Positions 51,102 through 59,241 of a stretch of 64,000 nucleotides of DNA are shown here, piece by piece; position 1 is the first letter of the stretch; each line of letters begins with the position of its first letter. The notes under the pieces are model-generated. The model had not been told where the DNA came from. It was given only the letters and a program-made list of their open reading frames with translations, and made no database searches. This DNA comes from Streptomyces fragilis (GTDB lineage Bacteria; Actinomycetota; Actinomycetes; Streptomycetales; Streptomycetaceae). Position numbers and translations under genes: made by a program. The DNA lies in contig NZ_BEVZ01000004.1 of the NCBI RefSeq assembly GCF_003112515.1, positions 1,099,157-1,163,156 of the forward strand. Direction: 5' to 3'.

Positions 51102-52891
51102 GCTCGCCCTCGGTTCTTGGCGTTGGCGTCGATCAGGGTGTTCTGGAGGGCGTCGTCGGCGCTGCGGCCGGCGGCCTTGTCGGCCCGGGAGACGGACGCC
51201 ACCGTCTCCGGATCGAGGTCGAACAGGGTGCGCAGCGCGTCCGCGTACCCGGCGCCGCCGGGCTCCGCGGCCAGCTGCTTCACCCGCACGGTCGGCGCGT
51301 GCAGCAGCTTGTCCACCACACGCCGGACGGTCTGGGTGATCTCCTGGCGCTGCTTGGCGTCGAGGTCGGGAAGCCGGCCCTCGAGCCGGGCGATCTCGCC
51401 CGCCACCACCTCGGCGGCCATGGAGCGCAGGGCCACCACGGTCGGCGTGATGGTCGCGGCGCGCTGGGCGGCGCCGAACGCGGCGACCTCGTCGGCGACG
51501 ATCCGCCGCACCTGGCCCACGTCGGCGGCCATCGGCGCGTCCGCGGAGGCGTCGGCCAGCGACTCGATGTCCACCAGCCGCACCCCGGCGAGCCGGTGCA
51601 CGGCGGAGTCCACGTCGCGCGGCATCGCCAGGTCGAGGACGGACAGGACCGGCTCGGGGCGGATCGTCTCCACGGCCTCCGGGCGTCGGCGCTCGGGGAT
51701 CCGGCCCACGGCGGCCGCGGTCGCGGCCAGGGCGGTGACCAGCTCGGGGTCGGGCTCGGGGCGCACGTCCTGGCCGGTGCGGGCGGCCTCCAGGCGCTCC
51801 GCGTCGCCGCGGTCCACCCAGGCGCCGTGCTGCTCCAGCGTGGCGGCGTCCATCCCGGCCACGGCGGCCTCGCCGGAGGCGGGGAAGGCCGTGTCGGGCG
51901 CGCCCTGCGGCAGTTCGGTCAGGTCGGCCGGCGTGGCGGAGCCGAGGGTGACGGGGCAGCCGTCGGTGTCCCGGCCGCCGCGGGCGCCGGGGGTCTCCGC
52001 CGTCCGCGGGTCGCCGCCCGCGGTCGCGCCGGTCGCACCGGCCGGGCGGACCCGGCCCTCGACCGCGGCGGCCACCTGCTGGGCGGTGAGCACCAGGCCG
52101 GTGGCGCCGGTGCAGGACACGGCGATGTCGGCCCGGGCGAGCTCCCCGGCGACGGCGTCCATGGTGACCGCGCGGGCGCGGACCGGGGTCTCGCCGCCCG
52201 CGGTGAGGATCTCCGCCAGCCGCTCGGCCCGCTCGACGGTGCGGTTGGCGACCACGATCTCGGCGACCCCGCCGCGCGCCAGCGTGGCGGCGGCCAGCGA
52301 GGACATCGAACCGGCGCCGATCACCAGCGCCCGCTTGCCGTCCAGCCAGGACGGCACCTCGGCGCCGTCCGCTAGCTGCTCCAGGCCGAAGGTGACCAGG
52401 GACTGGCCGGCCCGGTCGATGCCGGTCTCGGAGTGGGCGCGCTTGCCGACCCGCAGCGCCTGCTGGAACAGGTCGTTGAGCAGCCGGCCGGCGGTGTGCA
52501 GCTCCTGCGCCTGGGCCAGGGCGTCCTTGATCTGCGCGAGGATCTGGCCCTCGCCCACGACCATCGAGTCCAGCCCGCACGCCACCGAGTACAGGTGGTG
52601 CACGGCGCGGTCCTCGTAGTGCACATAAAGATAAGGAGTGAGCTCGTCCAGGCCGACCCCGCTGTGCCGGGCCAGGAGCGTGGACAGCTCGGCGACACCG
52701 GCGTGGAACTTGTCCACGTCGGCGTAGAGCTCGATGCGGTTGCAGGTGGCCAGCACCGCGGCCTCGGCGGCCGGTTCGGCGGCCACCGTGTCCTGGAGCA
52801 GCTTGGTCTTCGCCTCCGCGCCCAGCGCGGCGCGCTCCAGCGCGCTGACCGGAGCGCTGCGGTGGCTCAGCCCGACGACGAGCAGACTCAT
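51098..52891 (-). CDS. hemA: Glutamyl-tRNA reductase with large insertion
   Basis: First enzyme of the C5 haem pathway, reducing glutamyl-tRNA to glutamate-1-semialdehyde for HemL. The catalytic Cys is in L-A-T-C-N-R-I-E-L-Y near residue 50, and an NADPH motif G-A-G-S-M-S-S follows. At 597 residues it is about 150 longer than usual. The extra part (about 290-430) is an Ala/Gly/Pro/Asp-rich segment inside the nucleotide-binding domain, a trait of Streptomyces HemA. It overlaps rex and hemC by four bases each. Confidence 0.94.
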   Translation of the reverse strand: MSLLVVGLSHRSAPVSALERAALGAEAKTKLLQDTVAAEPAAEAAVLATCNRIELYADVDKFHAGVAELSTLLARHSGVGLDELTPYLYVHYEDRAVHHLYSVACGLDSMVVGEGQILAQIKDALAQAQELHTAGRLLNDLFQQALRVGKRAHSETGIDRAGQSLVTFGLEQLADGAEVPSWLDGKRALVIGAGSMSSLAAATLARGGVAEIVVANRTVERAERLAEILTAGGETPVRARAVTMDAVAGELARADIAVSCTGATGLVLTAQQVAAAVEGRVRPAGATGATAGGDPRTAETPGARGGRDTDGCPVTLGSATPADLTELPQGAPDTAFPASGEAAVAGMDAATLEQHGAWVDRGDAERLEAARTGQDVRPEPDPELVTALAATAAAVGRIPERRRPEAVETIRPEPVLSVLDLAMPRDVDSAVHRLAGVRLVDIESLADASADAPMAADVGQVRRIVADEVAAFGAAQRAATITPTVVALRSMAAEVVAGEIARLEGRLPDLDAKQRQEITQTVRRVVDKLLHAPTVRVKQLAAEPGGAGYADALRTLFDLDPETVASVSRADKAAGRSADDALQNTLIDANAKNRGRA

Positions 52892-53679
52892 GCCGGCATC
52901 ACGGCGGGGGCTTCCCCGTCGGTGCCCTTCGGGTCGGCCTCGTCCATCGCGGCGGCGGCCGCGGCCGCGCCCTTGACGGCGGCCGGCGCCGGCATGCCGG
53001 AGTCGGCGGCGGCGTCCTCGCCGGCCTTGCGCTGCTCGTGGAAGGCGAGGATCTGCAGCTCGATGGAGAGGTCGACCTTGCGCACGTCCACGCCGTCCGG
53101 AACGGTCAGCATGGTCGGCGCGAAGTTCAGGATGGACGTCACACCCGCCCCGACGAGGCGGTCGCAGACCTGCTGGGCCGCGCCGGCCGGGGTGGCGATG
53201 ACGCCGATGGAGACGCCGTTGTCGCGGACGATGTCCTCGAGTGCGTCGGCGTGCTGCACGGGGATGCCGGCGACCGGCTTGCCGGTCATCGCCGGGTCGG
53301 CGTCGATCAGCGCCGCGACCCGGAAGCCGCGGGAGGCGAAGCCGCCGTAGTTGGCGAGCGCCGCACCCAGGTTGCCGATGCCGACGATGACCACGGGCCA
53401 GTCCTGGGTCAGACCGAGCTCGCGGGAGATCTGGTAGACGAGGTACTCGACGTCGTAGCCGACGCCGCGGGTGCCGTAGGAGCCCAGGTACGAGAAGTCC
53501 TTGCGCAGCTTCGCGGAGTTGACCCCGGCGGCGGCCGCGAGCTCCTCGGAGGAGACGGTCGGCACGGAGCGCTCCGACAGAGCGGTCAGCGCGCGGAGGT
53601 ACAGCGGAAGCCGGGCGACGGTGGCCTCGGGAATCCCTCGGCTGCGGGTCGCCGGTCGGTGAGTTCGGCCAGTTGCCAC
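52888..53679 (-). CDS. rex: Redox-sensing transcriptional repressor Rex
   Basis: A 263-residue repressor that senses the NADH/NAD ratio. The winged helix (about 15-75) includes the family stretch L-R-K-D-F-S-Y-L-G-S-Y-G, and the Rossmann domain begins at G-I-G-N-L-G-A-A-L (about 95). The helix that swaps between subunits is at the end, followed by a Lys/Ala/Asp-rich tail. The GTG at 53679 matches the known S. coelicolor protein start from memory. It leads the rex-hemA-hemC-hemD operon and lies below its own operator. Confidence 0.95.
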   Translation of the reverse strand: MATGRTHRPATRSRGIPEATVARLPLYLRALTALSERSVPTVSSEELAAAAGVNSAKLRKDFSYLGSYGTRGVGYDVEYLVYQISRELGLTQDWPVVIVGIGNLGAALANYGGFASRGFRVAALIDADPAMTGKPVAGIPVQHADALEDIVRDNGVSIGVIATPAGAAQQVCDRLVGAGVTSILNFAPTMLTVPDGVDVRKVDLSIELQILAFHEQRKAGEDAAADSGMPAPAAVKGAAAAAAAMDEADPKGTDGEAPAVMPA

Positions 53680-54144
53680 GATGCTCCTGCGGGTAGAGCG
53701 GGGCTGGGGGCGGCCACACGTCCCCGGACCGCCTCGTCGGATGCAGGCTATGTCTTTGTGAACGTGTGCACAAAGATGGTGTCCGTTTTGCCCCACCGAC
53801 GTGACCGGGGTCACGCGGTGTTCACGCACGCGCGCGGAACCGGCGGACAGGCGTCCGGCTCCCTCACTCGTCGGGGACAAAGCTGCACACGCTCCTCGTT
53901 CGATGCACGCCCCCGCAAGCAAATTCGCGGTCAAATCCTAAGCGACACGGCCGGTTCCACCGAACCGTCACATCCGGCGAAACCCCAGGTCAGCCCCTGA
54001 TTCCGGGGTCCGGTGAGAGCTATCTCTCCTCCCTGGGGCGCACGTGACTGCCGGTAAGGGGCCGCGTTCGTGAAGACGATCACGACCTCGTCACCGTCCG
54101 CCCGCCGCCGACGCCTGCGCGTCACCGCTTCCGGGCGCGGGACA
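53680..54144. other. Divergent region between rex and the glutaredoxin gene
   Basis: These 465 bases hold the rex promoter/operator close to rex. Toward the glutaredoxin gene there are AT-richer patches (about 53880-53960) where its promoter probably lies. Open frames here lack protein character. Nothing else was recognised. Confidence 0.5.
53745..53773 (-). promoter_or_regulatory. rex promoter containing a Rex operator
   Basis: On the minus strand, TTGTGC (53773-53768), a 17-base spacer and TAGCCT (53750-53745) form a promoter 66-94 bases upstream of rex. The plus-strand site TTGTGAACGTGTGCACAA (53756-53773) matches the Rex operator (TTGTGAA-N4-TTCACAA) with one mismatch and covers the -35 and spacer. 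Rex should therefore repress its own operon when NADH is low. Confidence 0.8.
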
Positions 54145-54390
54145 ATGGCGGACATGAGTGGTCTGGTGACATTGATCGGCAAGCCCGGGTGCCATCTCTG
54201 CGAGGACGCGGAGAAGGTGGTGTCCAAGGTCTGCGGCGAACTCGGCGTGCGCTGGGAGCAGAAGGACATCACCCAGGACGAGGAACTCCACCGTGCCTAC
54301 TGGGAGCAGATCCCGGTGGTCCTGATCGACGGGCGGCAGCACACCTTCTGGCGGGTGGACGAGTCCCGCCTGCGCGCCGCCCTGGCCTGA
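54145..54390 (+). CDS. Glutaredoxin-family protein
   Basis: An 81-residue thioredoxin-fold protein with the redox site K-P-G-C-H-L-C near residue 12, a cis-Pro region I-P-V-V-L-I-D-G, and the terminal helix V-D-E-S-R-L. It is the size of stand-alone glutaredoxin-like proteins. Starts at 54145, 54154 or a GTG after these are all possible; no strong ribosome site decides. It sits between rex and the HAD-IB phosphatase as it does in other Streptomyces by memory. Reductant and substrate are unknown. Confidence 0.85.
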   Translation: MADMSGLVTLIGKPGCHLCEDAEKVVSKVCGELGVRWEQKDITQDEELHRAYWEQIPVVLIDGRQHTFWRVDESRLRAALA

Positions 54391-54423
54391 GCCGCCGCCA
54401 CCGCGGCGGGCCGCGCGTCCGGG

Positions 54424-54451
54424 ACGCCGGCGGCGGTCCCGCCGCCGGCGT
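54424..54451 (+). terminator. Hairpin after the glutaredoxin gene
   Basis: Complementary 13-base arms (54424-54436, 54439-54451) meet around two bases, giving about 11 pairs and a small loop, 33 bases after the stop. Confidence 0.7.
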
Positions 54452-54531
54452 GCCGGGGAGGTCCCGCGGTGTTCACAGGACGACAACCTCACCGCCGCTG
54501 ACCCCTCCCACGATCTGGATATGCTCACCGC

Positions 54532-55446
54532 ATGGCCGCTCTTGGATGGCTCCTCCCCCGAAAGCGCTTCGCCACGGCGCGCAGTGTCCTGGCCGGCGAG
54601 GCCGCGGCGGAGGCCGCCCGCAAGTCCTCCGGCGCGCTCGAGCAGGAGGAGCGCTTCCCGGTCCTCGGCGACACCAGCGCCGCCGCCTTCTTCGACCTGG
54701 ACAACACGGTCATGCAGGGCGCGGCCCTGTTCCACTTCGGGCGGGGCCTGTACAAGCGAAAGTTCTTCGACACCCGGGAGCTGGTCCGGTTCGCCTGGCA
54801 GCAGGCCTACTTCCGGCTGGCCGGCATCGAGGACCCCGCCCACATGCAGGAGGCCAGCGACGCCGCCCTGTCCATCGTGAAGGGGCACCGCGTCGAGGAG
54901 CTCGAGCTGATCGGCGACGACATCTACGACGAGTACGTGGCCGGCCGCATCTGGAGCGGCACCCGTGCCCTGGCCCAGGCGCACCTCGACGCCGGCCAGA
55001 AGGTGTGGCTGGTGACGGCCGCCCCGGTGGAGATCGCCCAGACCATCGCCCGCCGGCTCGGCCTGACCGGCGCCCTGGGGACCGTCGCCGAGTCCGTCGA
55101 CGGCGTCTACACCGGCCGTCTGGTCGGCGAGCCCCTGCACGGGCCCGCCAAGGCCGAGGCGATCCGCGCCCTCGCCGCCGCCGAGGGCCTGGACCTGACG
55201 CGCTGTGCCGCCTACAGCGACTCGTACAACGACGTCCCGATGCTCTCGCTGGTCGGCCACCCCTATGCGGTCAATCCCGACCCGCGGCTGCGCAAATACG
55301 CACGCGAACGGGAATGGCGACTGCGTGACTACCGCACCGGCCGCAAGGCCGCGATGGTGGGCATCCCCGCGGCTGCCGGAGTCGGCGCGGTCGCGGGCGG
55401 CACCGCCGCCGCGCTGGCCCTGCACCGCCGCCGACGCCTGGTCTGA
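54532..55446 (+). CDS. HAD-IB family phosphatase (SerB-like) with C-terminal helix
   Basis: A 304-residue haloacid-dehalogenase hydrolase. Motif I is F-F-D-L-D-N-T-V near residue 61, motif II V-T-A-A-P-V, motif III Lys in G-P-A-K-A-E-A-I, and motif IV Y-S-D-S-Y-N-D-V-P-M. A glycine/alanine hydrophobic stretch (about 276-300) before R-R-R-R may anchor it in the membrane. Relatives include phosphoserine-phosphatase-like enzymes of unknown substrate. It lies just upstream of bldN, but its own terminator separates them. Confidence 0.85.
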   Translation: MAALGWLLPRKRFATARSVLAGEAAAEAARKSSGALEQEERFPVLGDTSAAAFFDLDNTVMQGAALFHFGRGLYKRKFFDTRELVRFAWQQAYFRLAGIEDPAHMQEASDAALSIVKGHRVEELELIGDDIYDEYVAGRIWSGTRALAQAHLDAGQKVWLVTAAPVEIAQTIARRLGLTGALGTVAESVDGVYTGRLVGEPLHGPAKAEAIRALAAAEGLDLTRCAAYSDSYNDVPMLSLVGHPYAVNPDPRLRKYAREREWRLRDYRTGRKAAMVGIPAAAGVGAVAGGTAAALALHRRRRLV

Positions 55447-55476
55447 CCGGCCTTTTCTCCCCTCACCCAGCCCGTC

Positions 55477-55528
55477 CGACGCCCGACGGCGCCCGGCCCG
55501 CACCGGCCGGCGACGCCGTCGGGCGTCG
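55477..55528 (+). terminator. Hairpin after the HAD-IB gene
   Basis: Perfect 15-base arms CGACGCCCGACGGCG (55477-55491) and its complement (55514-55528) enclose 22 bases, 31 bases after the stop. Confidence 0.7.
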
Positions 55529-55813
55529 TCGTGCGCGCCCGCCGCAGACCTGACGCTCCGCTCACATCGGCCGGAGCCGGACACCGGATGCCCGGGAAGT
55601 GGCCGGATGTGATCGCCAAACGATCTCCACCTGTCATCGAAATCGCCCTGAAGCGGCCACGGAAGCGACGTAATCGATGATTTAGGCAACTCGGCGTAGC
55701 GGCCCCTGCACGAAGCGTTATTCTCCTCAGACGCAATCCGGTACCCCTCCGTCGCCACGACGGGTGAACGGTTCCGCACTGCACGTGATGGAAGCTCTGC
55801 CTCTGGGAGTCCC
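55529..55813 (+). promoter_or_regulatory. bldN upstream regulatory region
   Basis: About 285 bases between the preceding terminator and the bldN GTG. It contains a notably AT-rich segment with an imperfect palindrome (TAATCGATGATTTA, 55671-55684) and is longer than most gaps here. In S. coelicolor bldN is repressed by BldD; I could not identify a convincing BldD box by eye. A GGGAG site sits five bases before the start. Confidence 0.4.
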
Positions 55814-56584
55814 GTGTACCCACACGTCGGGGTTGACGCCTCGGGCCTGGCTGCGCTCCGCTCAGCGGCCCTGGAGCTGTTGCGCGGCTTCGTCCCCACC
55901 GCGTACGCCGTTCCCGCCTTCGCCGCCCCCGCCGGCCCGTGCTACGCCCTCGCCGAGAGCTCGAGCACGGTCGTCCGGAGGGGCCGCGCGGGCGCCACCG
56001 CTGCCGCGCCCGCCCGCCGTCCCGCGGCGGACAGCGACAGCGCACGCATGATGGATCTGGTCGAACGCGCCCAGGGAGGCGAGGCCGATGCCTTCGGGCG
56101 GCTGTACGACCAGTACAGCGACACCGTCTACCGCTACATCTACTACCGGGTGAACAGCAGGGCCACCGCCGAGGACCTCACCAGTGAGACCTTTCTGCGC
56201 GCCCTGCGCCGTATCGGCACCTTCACCTGGCAGGGCAGGGACTTCGGCGCGTGGCTGGTCACCATCGCGCGCAACCTGGTCGCCGACCATTTCAAGTCCA
56301 GCCGTTTCCGTCTCGAGGTGACCACCGGCGAGATGCTCGACGCCAACGAGGTCGAGCGCTCGCCCGAGGACTCCGTCCTGGAGCACCTGTCCAACGCCGC
56401 CCTGCTCGACGCCGTCCGCAGGCTCAACCCCCAGCAGCAGGAATGCGTCACGCTCCGTTTCCTGCAAGGGCTCTCGGTCGCCGAGACGGCCCGGGTCATG
56501 GGCAAGAACGAGGGCGCCATCAAGACGCTGCAGTACCGCGCCGTCCGCACCCTGGCCAGGCTGCTCCCCGACGACGCCCGCTGA
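55814..56584 (+). CDS. bldN: Developmental ECF sigma factor BldN
   Basis: A 256-residue ECF sigma factor. Region 2 (about 80-150: A-F-G-R-L-Y-D-Q-Y-S-D-T-V-Y-R-Y-I-Y, D-L-T-S-E-T-F) and region 4 (about 195-250: L-N-P-Q-Q-Q-E-C-V-T-L-R-F, V-A-E-T-A-R-V-M) are canonical. An unusual N-terminal extension of about 78 residues (Ala/Arg/Ser-rich after residue 45) corresponds to the pro-sequence that is removed in S. coelicolor BldN. BldN drives chaplin and rodlin genes in aerial growth. GTG start at 55814. The next gene encodes its anti-sigma factor. Confidence 0.94.
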   Translation: MYPHVGVDASGLAALRSAALELLRGFVPTAYAVPAFAAPAGPCYALAESSSTVVRRGRAGATAAAPARRPAADSDSARMMDLVERAQGGEADAFGRLYDQYSDTVYRYIYYRVNSRATAEDLTSETFLRALRRIGTFTWQGRDFGAWLVTIARNLVADHFKSSRFRLEVTTGEMLDANEVERSPEDSVLEHLSNAALLDAVRRLNPQQQECVTLRFLQGLSVAETARVMGKNEGAIKTLQYRAVRTLARLLPDDAR

Positions 56585-56700
56585 CCGGGGGCGGCCTGCG
56601 GCAGCCCCCCGGCGGCCGCGTCTCGGGATGCCACTCTCCGCGATCGCCAACTCACGTGACGTGAAAGGCGGTTGATTCCACCGCCAGTCCGCCTGAAGTC

Positions 56701-56729
56701 CGTAACCGAAGTGCCCAGCCGCTCGTTGT
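56701..56729 (+). promoter_or_regulatory. Candidate BldN-dependent promoter of rsbN
   Basis: CGTAAC (56701-56706) and CGTTGT (56724-56729) are separated by 17 bases, 78 bases before the rsbN start. From memory the BldN consensus is CGTAAC-N16-CGTTGA, and rsbN of S. venezuelae is a BldN target. The -35 is exact; the -10 differs at one base and the spacer is one longer. Confidence 0.55.
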
Positions 56730-56806
56730 CCGGGATACAGGCTCCCTGCGGACTCCCCGAGGTCCACGCCGGGAGTCGTCCGTCATGACGAGAGGAGGTG
56801 CCGCCA

Positions 56807-58039
56807 GTGATCGCGAACGTATCGGCGCACCGGCGGGCGAACGCCTTCGCCCAGGCCCTGGAGGAGCTGTCCGACCGGGGCACGGCGGCCGAGCAGCCAC
56901 AGGGATCGGCGGCACCGACCCCCGCTGCCGCGGAGGAGACCGGGCAGGCGGCCATGCTGGCCGTCGCCTCGGGTCTCGGCGATCTGCCCAAGCCGGTGCT
57001 CGACCCCGAGGTGAAGGTCGTCCAGCGCGCCCAACTGGTGGCCGCGATGGAGGCCATGGTCCAAGAGGGCGCCCTGGGCACAGACGCGTCCGCGCAGGTT
57101 CCCGACCAGCGGTCCCCCCGGGCGCGGGGCGCCCACCGGGCGAGCGCCCTGGGAAAGCTCCGGCCGCGCTCACGCCTGACCAAGGGCCTGGCCGCCGGCG
57201 GGCTCAGCGTCGGCGTGGCGGCCAGTGCCTTCGGCGGCGTGGCCGCGGCCAGTTCCGACGCCCTCCCCGGTGACTCCCTCTACGGCCTCAAACGCGGGAT
57301 CGAGGACTTCCGCCTCGGTCTCGCCGACGACGGCACGGAGCGCGGCGAGATGCTGCTCGACCAGGCGTCCCGGCGTCTCGCGGAGACCCGGCGGCTGATG
57401 GAACGCGGCCGCGGCGGCCACCTGGACCACGAATTGGTGGTCGAGATCCGCCGCACCCTCTCCGGCATGCACGAGGACGCCGCCGAGGGTCACCGCCTGC
57501 TCCACGACGCCTACCGGCGCGACCCCGGCTCCCTGGCCCCCATCCGGGCGCTCTCCTCCTTCACCGAACGGCACGGCCGGACGTGGCACGAGCTGCGCGA
57601 CCGGCTTCCCGTGCAGCTCGGCGACGTGAGCGAGGAGGTCTCGTCGGTCTTCGACGCCATGGAGCAGGACGTCGCCCCGCTGCGGCCCCTGCTGCCCGAG
57701 GCGCCCTCGCCCGGCGACGACCTGCGGCCGGGCCGCGAAGCGGGGTCCCGTTCCCCCGGTTCGTCCCCGTCCGGTGAGTCCACCGCACCGGGCAAGGACA
57801 AGGACGAGAGGCGTTCCTCCACCGGCACCGGGAGCGAGCCCGAGGCCTCCCCGTCCTCGGACACCGACGGGCTGCTGGGCGGCGGTACCGGCGGCCTGTT
57901 CGAGCCGCCGGCCGAGGAGGACCAGGGCTCGGCCTCCCAGCCGGAGGACGAGGAGGACAGCGGCCACCGGGTGACGCTGCCTCCGCTGCTCCCCGACCTC
58001 CTCCCGGGCCTCGGCCTCGGCGGGGACTCGGCGGAGTGA
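56807..58039 (+). CDS. rsbN: Anti-sigma factor RsbN
   Basis: A 410-residue membrane protein, the cognate anti-sigma factor of BldN by position and sequence. The cytoplasmic N-terminus (about 1-120) opens V-S-A-H-R-R-A-N-A-F-A-Q-A-L-E-E-L. One membrane helix lies near residues 126-148, then a DUF5667-like extracytoplasmic helical domain (G-D-S-L-Y-G-L-K-R-G-I-E, M-L-L-D-Q-A-S-R-R-L). The last 120 residues are Ser/Pro/Asp-rich and disordered. GTG at 56807 follows AGGAGG at nine bases. It should hold BldN inactive until development. Confidence 0.9.
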   Translation: MIANVSAHRRANAFAQALEELSDRGTAAEQPQGSAAPTPAAAEETGQAAMLAVASGLGDLPKPVLDPEVKVVQRAQLVAAMEAMVQEGALGTDASAQVPDQRSPRARGAHRASALGKLRPRSRLTKGLAAGGLSVGVAASAFGGVAAASSDALPGDSLYGLKRGIEDFRLGLADDGTERGEMLLDQASRRLAETRRLMERGRGGHLDHELVVEIRRTLSGMHEDAAEGHRLLHDAYRRDPGSLAPIRALSSFTERHGRTWHELRDRLPVQLGDVSEEVSSVFDAMEQDVAPLRPLLPEAPSPGDDLRPGREAGSRSPGSSPSGESTAPGKDKDERRSSTGTGSEPEASPSSDTDGLLGGGTGGLFEPPAEEDQGSASQPEDEEDSGHRVTLPPLLPDLLPGLGLGGDSAE

Positions 58040-58053
58040 CGTCGTGAGGTGAG

Positions 58054-58080
58054 GAGGGGGCGCCCGGCGGGCGCTCCCTC
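58054..58080. terminator. Hairpin after rsbN
   Basis: Arms of 12 bases (58054-58065, 58069-58080) with one G-T wobble and a three-base loop, 15 bases after the rsbN stop. It lies between converging genes. Confidence 0.7.
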
Positions 58081-58112
58081 CTTTCCCCTCCGCCGTCCTG
58101 CCGGTCTTAAGA

Positions 58113-58152
58113 TCTGTAGGTCTGTCAGCCTGTCGGTCTGTCGGTCTGTCAG
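58113..58152. repeat. Octanucleotide tandem repeat at the acyltransferase 3' end
   Basis: Five contiguous eight-base units with variants of TCTGTCGG (starts 58113, 58121, 58129, 58137, 58145). The last copy contains the acyltransferase stop codon at 58149-58151. Copy-number change would alter only the 3' flank, but a base change at the stop would add a repetitive tail. Confidence 0.85.
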
Positions 58153-59222
58153 AAGAAGATCGACCGCCGCCGGACCAGCAGCTTGTAGAGGGTGTGCTGG
58201 ATCTCCTCCCGCACCTGGTCGGTCAGGTTGAACATCAGCATGGGGTCGTCGGCCGCCTCGGGCGCGTACCCGTCGGTGGGGATCGGCTCCCCGAACTGGA
58301 TGGTCCACTTGGTGGGCAGCGGCAGCGCGCCCAGCGGCCCCAGCCAGGGGAAGGTCGGGGTGAGCGGGAAGTACGGCAGCCCCAGCAGACGGGCCACCGT
58401 CCGGGCGTTGCCCACCATCGGGTAGGTCTCCTCCGCGCCGACCACCGAGCACGGGATGATCGGCGCCCGGGCCCGCAGCGCGGTGGAGACGAAACCGCCC
58501 CGGCCGAACCGCTGCAGCTTGTACCGCTCGCCGAACGGCTTGCCGATGCCCTTGAAGCCCTCCGGCATCACGCCGACCAGTTCGCCCCGTCCCAGCAGTT
58601 CGGCCGCGTCCTCCGCGCAGGCCAGCGTGTGGCCGAGCTTGCGGGCGATCTCGTTGACGACGGGCAGGGTGAAGACCAGATCGGCGGCGAGCAGCCGCAG
58701 GTGACGGCCCGCCGGGTGCTTGTCGTGCACGGCGACCTGCATCATCAGGGCGTCCAGCGGGATGGTCCCGGAGTGGTTGGCGACGATCAGCGCCCCGCCC
58801 TCGGCGGGTATGTTCTCGATGCCCTTCACCTCGACGCGGAAGTACTTCTCGTACAGCGGGCGCAGCATCGCCATGAGCACCTCGTCGGTGAGTTCGGCGT
58901 CGTAGCCGAAGTCGTCGACCTCGTATTCACCGGTGACCCGCCGCCGCAGGAACGCCAGCCCTTTCGCCAGGCGCCGCTCCGGCCCGCGGCCGTGCGCCGC
59001 GTCCTGGGCGCCCGCACCGCCGCGGGGGGCGTCGCTGTGGGGGGCGCCGTCGCGGGGGGCGTCCTCGCCGTCGCCGGGGGCGCCCTCGTGGTCCGGCTCC
59101 CCCACGCCGCGGCCCTGGGCCGGCAGCGGGACCGCGGCGCCGTCGCCTGACCTGGCGCCGCGGGGCGCGGAGCGGCGCCTGGCGCGGTCGTCGTCGAACG
59201 GGATGACCTTCGCGTCCGCCAT
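58149..59222 (-). CDS. PlsC-like lysophospholipid acyltransferase
   Basis: A 357-residue acyltransferase-fold protein. The first 115 residues are Arg/Ala/Gly/Asp-rich and disordered. The catalytic region reads N-H-S-G-T-I-P-L-D, an H-x6-D spacing instead of the H-x4-D of classical PlsC, followed by the glycerol-phosphate-type E-G-F-K-G-I-G-K and A-P-I-I-P-C-S-V. It probably transfers acyl groups to a lipid or lipid-like acceptor at the membrane. ATG at 59222. It starts 19 bases after the epimerase gene upstream and may be its operon partner. Confidence 0.82.
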   Translation of the reverse strand: MADAKVIPFDDDRARRRSAPRGARSGDGAAVPLPAQGRGVGEPDHEGAPGDGEDAPRDGAPHSDAPRGGAGAQDAAHGRGPERRLAKGLAFLRRRVTGEYEVDDFGYDAELTDEVLMAMLRPLYEKYFRVEVKGIENIPAEGGALIVANHSGTIPLDALMMQVAVHDKHPAGRHLRLLAADLVFTLPVVNEIARKLGHTLACAEDAAELLGRGELVGVMPEGFKGIGKPFGERYKLQRFGRGGFVSTALRARAPIIPCSVVGAEETYPMVGNARTVARLLGLPYFPLTPTFPWLGPLGALPLPTKWTIQFGEPIPTDGYAPEAADDPMLMFNLTDQVREEIQHTLYKLLVRRRSIFF

Positions 59223-59241
59223 GGTGACTGTGCTCCTCCGT

